A stretch of 8,169 bases of DNA from Thermoplasmata archaeon (GTDB taxonomy: Archaea > Thermoplasmatota > Thermoplasmata > Thermoplasmatales > Thermoplasmataceae): positions 1 through 8,169 of the forward strand of contig JAKAYH010000083.1 in NCBI GenBank assembly GCA_021826835.1, read 5' to 3'. Under the pieces are notes generated by a model. The model searched no databases. It was not told the origin of the DNA and saw only the letters and a program-made list of their open reading frames with translations. Position 1 is the first letter of the stretch, and each line of letters opens with the position of its first letter. Positions 5,979 through 8,169 of this stretch are shown piece by piece. The position numbers and the translations under genes were made by a program.

Positions 5979-6052
5979 CGGGCTTGCCGGGATTCGAACC
6001 CGGGTAATAGGCTCCGAAGGCCAACAGGATATCCTGGCTACCTCACAAGCCC
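5979..6052 (-). tRNA. tRNA-Arg, anticodon UCG
   Basis: The - strand folds into a full cloverleaf. The acceptor stem is GGGCTTG / CAAGCCC with discriminator G. The D-arm has A14, G18-G19 and A20, the last a known arginine identity base. The anticodon loop is CTTCGGA with anticodon TCG (5'-UCG-3', at 6015-6017), which reads CGA and possibly other CGN codons. The T-arm is CCGGG-TTCGAAT-CCCGG. No intron is present. Two oddities: the anticodon stem (TTGGC / GCCTA) has a U-U mismatch at 28-42, and the first D-stem pair is A10-U25 rather than G-C. The acceptor and T stems are perfect, so the gene is most likely functional. A TATA-like box lies about 25 bases upstream. Confidence 0.95.
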
Positions 6053-6063
6053 ACACATGCAGT

Positions 6064-6300
6064 CTAGGTAATCCTTAAAGTTTCCTGCTTCTCGGAACCT
6101 GTGGGAAACAGGGCATCGATGCTCCCCTCATCCTTGAGGTAGTCAAACATGGTGTAAATATTCCCCTTTTTTTTAAGCTTTGATGCCACGCTTGAGAAAT
6201 TGAAGCAGAAGCTACATTTTGTCACATAGGATGAACATAAATAGCAGTTACCAGAATCGTAGAATATACAGTTCTTTTCCATGTTTCCGTCTTCAGGCAT
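6064..6300 (-). CDS. Small Cys-rich protein, possible zinc-binding (78 aa)
   Basis: This is a short protein whose N-terminal half holds five Cys: C11, the pair C19-x2-C22 and the pair C29-x2-C32. The two CxxC knuckles six residues apart suggest a small metal-binding (zinc) module. Four ligands with such close spacing are also compatible with a small iron-sulfur site. The second half has a Lys-rich segment (KLKKKG, 41-46), an aromatic/helical stretch (YTMFDYLKDEG) and a polar tail. I do not recognise the family. The ATG at 6298-6300 is preceded by AGGAG with a 4-base gap, so this gene, unlike its neighbours, may use a Shine-Dalgarno site. It lies 136 bases downstream of a same-strand MscS gene and may be on that transcript. 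Its 3' end contains the tRNA-Arg promoter. Confidence 0.6.
   Translation of the reverse strand: MPEDGNMEKNCIFYDSGNCYLCSSYVTKCSFCFNFSSVASKLKKKGNIYTMFDYLKDEGSIDALFPTGSEKQETLRIT
6073..6080 (-). promoter_or_regulatory. TATA-like box of tRNA-Arg, inside the 3' end of the neighbouring CDS
   Basis: The - strand reads CTTTAAGG, centred about 25 bases before the first base of the tRNA. The element lies within the last codons of the 78-aa gene (6064-6300), which ends only 11 bases before the tRNA. Transcription of that gene would run straight into the tRNA. Confidence 0.5.
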
Positions 6301-6304
6301 GATT

Positions 6305-6309
6305 CTCCT
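6305..6309 (-). promoter_or_regulatory. Shine-Dalgarno-like AGGAG before the 78-aa gene
   Basis: The - strand reads TAGGAGAATC directly before the ATG at 6300. This is the only start in the window with a close, clear SD match, which suggests an mRNA with a 5' leader, perhaps read-through from the MscS gene upstream. The 4-base spacer is shorter than usual. Confidence 0.4.
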
Positions 6310-6436
6310 ATGTTACAGAAGAGATAACCCTTTCCATTCCCGGGAATTTGAAATGTAATGATGACGCATGTTTCCAGACCTCATGGATAAGGGAGTTTCT
6401 ATGGACGATTGGAAAACCATCGTTGGGATATGGGAC

Positions 6437-7357
6437 CTATAATTCAGATCCCATTCTGTTAGGCAATCTCTTTGGCTCCACTATACTGATCAGATTCTCA
6501 AGTATCTTGCTTCTCACCAGAGCTGAGCTGTCAGTTTCAAATTTTGCCTTGATTAAAATCACGTAAGTATTGAGAGTTGTTTCATCGACAAGTAATGAAG
6601 GCTTGTCCAGAAGACCTTCCATCGAACTTACAGAATTTTCAATTTCAGCTTTCAATGTGACAAAATTAAGGTATTTGGGAATCTCATATCTGACCTGCAC
6701 CACAGATTCCTTGTTCAGAAGCCTGTAAGCACCCTGAGTGAGAACGTTGTTTGCGATCCTTACGATTTCTCCTCCCTGTGTTCTCAATGTAGTATAATTT
6801 ATACTTATATCAAGGACGGTTCCAGCAAATCCATTGTTATAGAGGAGATCACTGGAAAAATACTTGGGAAAAATAACAGGATACTGAATACTGAATTGCC
6901 ATGCATGGATCCACACCCTGTCACCAATCTTGAATGGTTTCGTAACAATTAGGAGGAGGCCTGCAAACTGATTCGCAAGGACGCTTTGAGTTGCGAGACC
7001 GAGAACGGCAGCTAGGAATGTGCTCCCCAGAATGATCGAAGACACATCGATTCCAAATGCAGCAATGGTTGCAACTGCCATTATGAAATAACCAACCATA
7101 CGCACAACAAATATGAATGGGTGTATGCTTGCCTTGTCAAGGTACCTTGCAAGAACGTTGTTAAGATATCCCAGTATCATGCGGATGACTATGTATGATA
7201 TTATTGCAACAATGGCAGCATCCAGAAACCTGGAATACTTCTGCGGAACGTAGTGAAAAATAAAAACAGCGATATAAATGACAAGTAGAATCGCAAAGAG
7301 GAGCCCGAAAAGTGAGATCAGTGCTCGTAACCTGCCAGGTTCACCCCTTTCTGCCAC
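6437..7357 (-). CDS. MscS-family mechanosensitive channel, downstream paralogue
   Basis: This is a 306-residue small-conductance mechanosensitive channel of the cell membrane, expected to open on membrane tension and release solutes under osmotic downshock. Hydrophobic segments lie at about residues 12-36, 44-66 and 80-102. The pore helix with its amphipathic second half follows at 104-138 (GIDVSSIILGSTFLAAVLGL then ATQSVLANQFAGLLLIVTKP). The hallmark PFKIGDRVW comes next. The beta domain has GFAGTVLDISINYTTLRTQG and a VRIANN in place of the usual IPN. Compared with E. coli MscS from memory, there is one extra N-terminal helix, fewer glycines in the pore helix, and about 25 inserted residues at 151-175. 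The start is GTG 7355-7357, supported by an AT-rich box about 27 bases upstream; an ATG 4 bases before is out of frame. A paralogue lies 71 bases upstream. Confidence 0.92.
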   Translation of the reverse strand: MAERGEPGRLRALISLFGLLFAILLVIYIAVFIFHYVPQKYSRFLDAAIVAIISYIVIRMILGYLNNVLARYLDKASIHPFIFVVRMVGYFIMAVATIAAFGIDVSSIILGSTFLAAVLGLATQSVLANQFAGLLLIVTKPFKIGDRVWIHAWQFSIQYPVIFPKYFSSDLLYNNGFAGTVLDISINYTTLRTQGGEIVRIANNVLTQGAYRLLNKESVVQVRYEIPKYLNFVTLKAEIENSVSSMEGLLDKPSLLVDETTLNTYVILIKAKFETDSSALVRSKILENLISIVEPKRLPNRMGSEL

Positions 7358-7378
7358 ACATCCTGATCAATGAATGAC

Positions 7379-7389
7379 TTAAAATATTT
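7379..7389 (-). promoter_or_regulatory. TATA-like box of the downstream MscS gene
   Basis: The - strand reads AAATATTTTAA, centred about 27 bases before the GTG at 7357, inside the 71-base gap between the two MscS genes. It suggests the second channel gene has its own leaderless transcript and fixes the GTG as start. Confidence 0.45.
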
Positions 7390-7428
7390 GCCAAAGCAAT
7401 CCAAAACAGGATTAGAAAGGATAGTAAA

Positions 7429-8169
7429 TCATGTAGATGCTTCTCTTAAACTATCTATGCGACTGTTGATCATTTCCATTATGGCAGTCCTTTGAAGCTG
7501 ATTGAATTCATTATTTTTAATGGATATTCTCAACACATATGTGTCAAGGGTAGTTTCATCAATTTGTAGATTAAGTTCGCACTTCATACCCATTTCTTCC
7601 AATATTTTCCCCATAACATTTCTTACCAGGTTCAGGGATGTATACTTTGGTAACTCGTACCTGAGAGACAAATTGGTATTATCTGAAATTATCAAAAAAG
7701 CGCCAACAGCAACAATGATGTTCGGAACGATTGAAACCTGTCCAGATTCATTCTCTATTGTGAGATAATTGAGTGTTATGTTCTTGATTTTTCCAACAAT
7801 ACCCTGAGCATAAAGGTAGTCTGCAGAGAAATACTTTGGCAAAAATATTCCGAATTGAAGGCCTATGAGGGCACTGGAACTGTTCCATGGAAAAATCCAT
7901 ACTGTGTCATTTATCTTTACGGGTCTTGTTACAACGAGCAAAATACCAGAGAATATGTTACCAAGTATGCTCTGGGCCCCCAGTGCCAGTACGGCAGCAA
8001 GTAACGTGCTCCCAAGAAACACTGAATAAACGTTTATTCCCAGTGAGTAAAGCACTGCAACAGCCAGAATGAAATAAGAAAGGGTGTTCACAAGATACAT
8101 GGCTGCCCTGTATCCATTTATGTGCCTTGTTCCGGAAAACCTTCCTTTGAGGAATCTCCTGAAAGATAT
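7429..8169 (-). CDS. MscS-family mechanosensitive channel, upstream paralogue (5' end outside window)
   Basis: The open frame runs to the window edge without a stop. The Met at 8098-8100 is therefore internal, and 246 residues are visible. The segment before it (RFLKGRFSGTRHINGYRAAM) matches the pre-TM region of the neighbouring paralogue. A membrane helix (YLVNTLSYFILAVAVLYSLG) follows, then the pore helix (VYSVFLGSTLLAAVLALGAQ then SILGNIFSGILLVVTRP). The KINDTVWI motif leads into a beta domain (GIVGKIKNITLNYLTIENES, then VPN), and an alpha/beta C-terminal domain ends at TGA 7429-7431. The beta-domain insertion seen in the neighbour is also here (about 30 residues) and shares PKYFSxDxLYxxG. 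The two genes are clear tandem duplicates that have diverged widely. They could form separate channels or mixed heptamers; the latter is only speculation. Confidence 0.92.
   Translation of the reverse strand: MSFRRFLKGRFSGTRHINGYRAAMYLVNTLSYFILAVAVLYSLGINVYSVFLGSTLLAAVLALGAQSILGNIFSGILLVVTRPVKINDTVWIFPWNSSSALIGLQFGIFLPKYFSADYLYAQGIVGKIKNITLNYLTIENESGQVSIVPNIIVAVGAFLIISDNTNLSLRYELPKYTSLNLVRNVMGKILEEMGMKCELNLQIDETTLDTYVLRISIKNNEFNQLQRTAIMEMINSRIDSLREAST

Noticed and set aside
7502..8072. Short + strand frames opposite the MscS gene
   Set aside because: They are antisense shadows of a gene with strong family motifs.
1..8169. CRISPR array, insertion sequence, toxin-antitoxin or defence system
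   Set aside because: No regularly spaced repeats, transposase motifs, terminal inverted repeats or paired toxin/antitoxin-like genes were seen.

Overview
The window looks like a piece of a Thermoplasmata (probably Thermoplasmatales) archaeal chromosome. This is inferred, not proven. The DNA is AT-rich and AGA/AGG/ATA codons are common. TATA-like boxes lie about 24-29 bases before most start codons with almost no Shine-Dalgarno sequences, which fits leaderless archaeal transcripts. The tRNA gene encodes no CCA end. A soluble CYP119/CYP231-like P450 and a heavily sequon-decorated surface protein also fit that group.

Layout, left to right. (1) 1-344, + strand: the last 113 codons of a DHA2-type MFS efflux transporter, followed by a hairpin/T-tract. 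(2) 345-689: no convincing gene. (3) 690-2220, - strand: a membrane-anchored, N-glycosylation-rich surface protein with C-terminal beta repeats. It is broken by one in-frame TAG and, further 3', by several frame changes. (4) 2221-2578: one weak 52-codon + strand ORF. (5) 2579-2983, - strand: an unrecognised small membrane protein. (6) 3239-3700 and 3787-4944, + strand: a PEBP/YbhB-like protein and a cytochrome P450, each with its own TATA box. (7) 5047-5728, - strand: an unannotated 49-aa coiled-coil protein with a GTG start, and a 144-aa unrecognised protein. (8) 5979-6052, - strand: tRNA-Arg(UCG). Its promoter lies inside the 3' end of the next gene, a 78-aa Cys-rich protein (6064-6300). (9) 6437-8169, - strand: two tandem, diverged MscS-type mechanosensitive channels. 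The upstream one runs off the window. Both carry an unusual insertion in the cytoplasmic beta domain.

The genes do not form one obvious pathway. Most appear to be single transcription units with their own promoters. The two MscS paralogues (osmotic protection), the MFS exporter and the decaying surface glycoprotein all concern the cell envelope. The P450 has no ferredoxin or reductase partner in the window. I see no CRISPR array, insertion sequence, defence locus or convincing new multi-gene system. The points most worth checking are the broken surface protein, the hidden coiled-coil gene, the MscS insertion and an inverted repeat overlapping the PEBP promoter.
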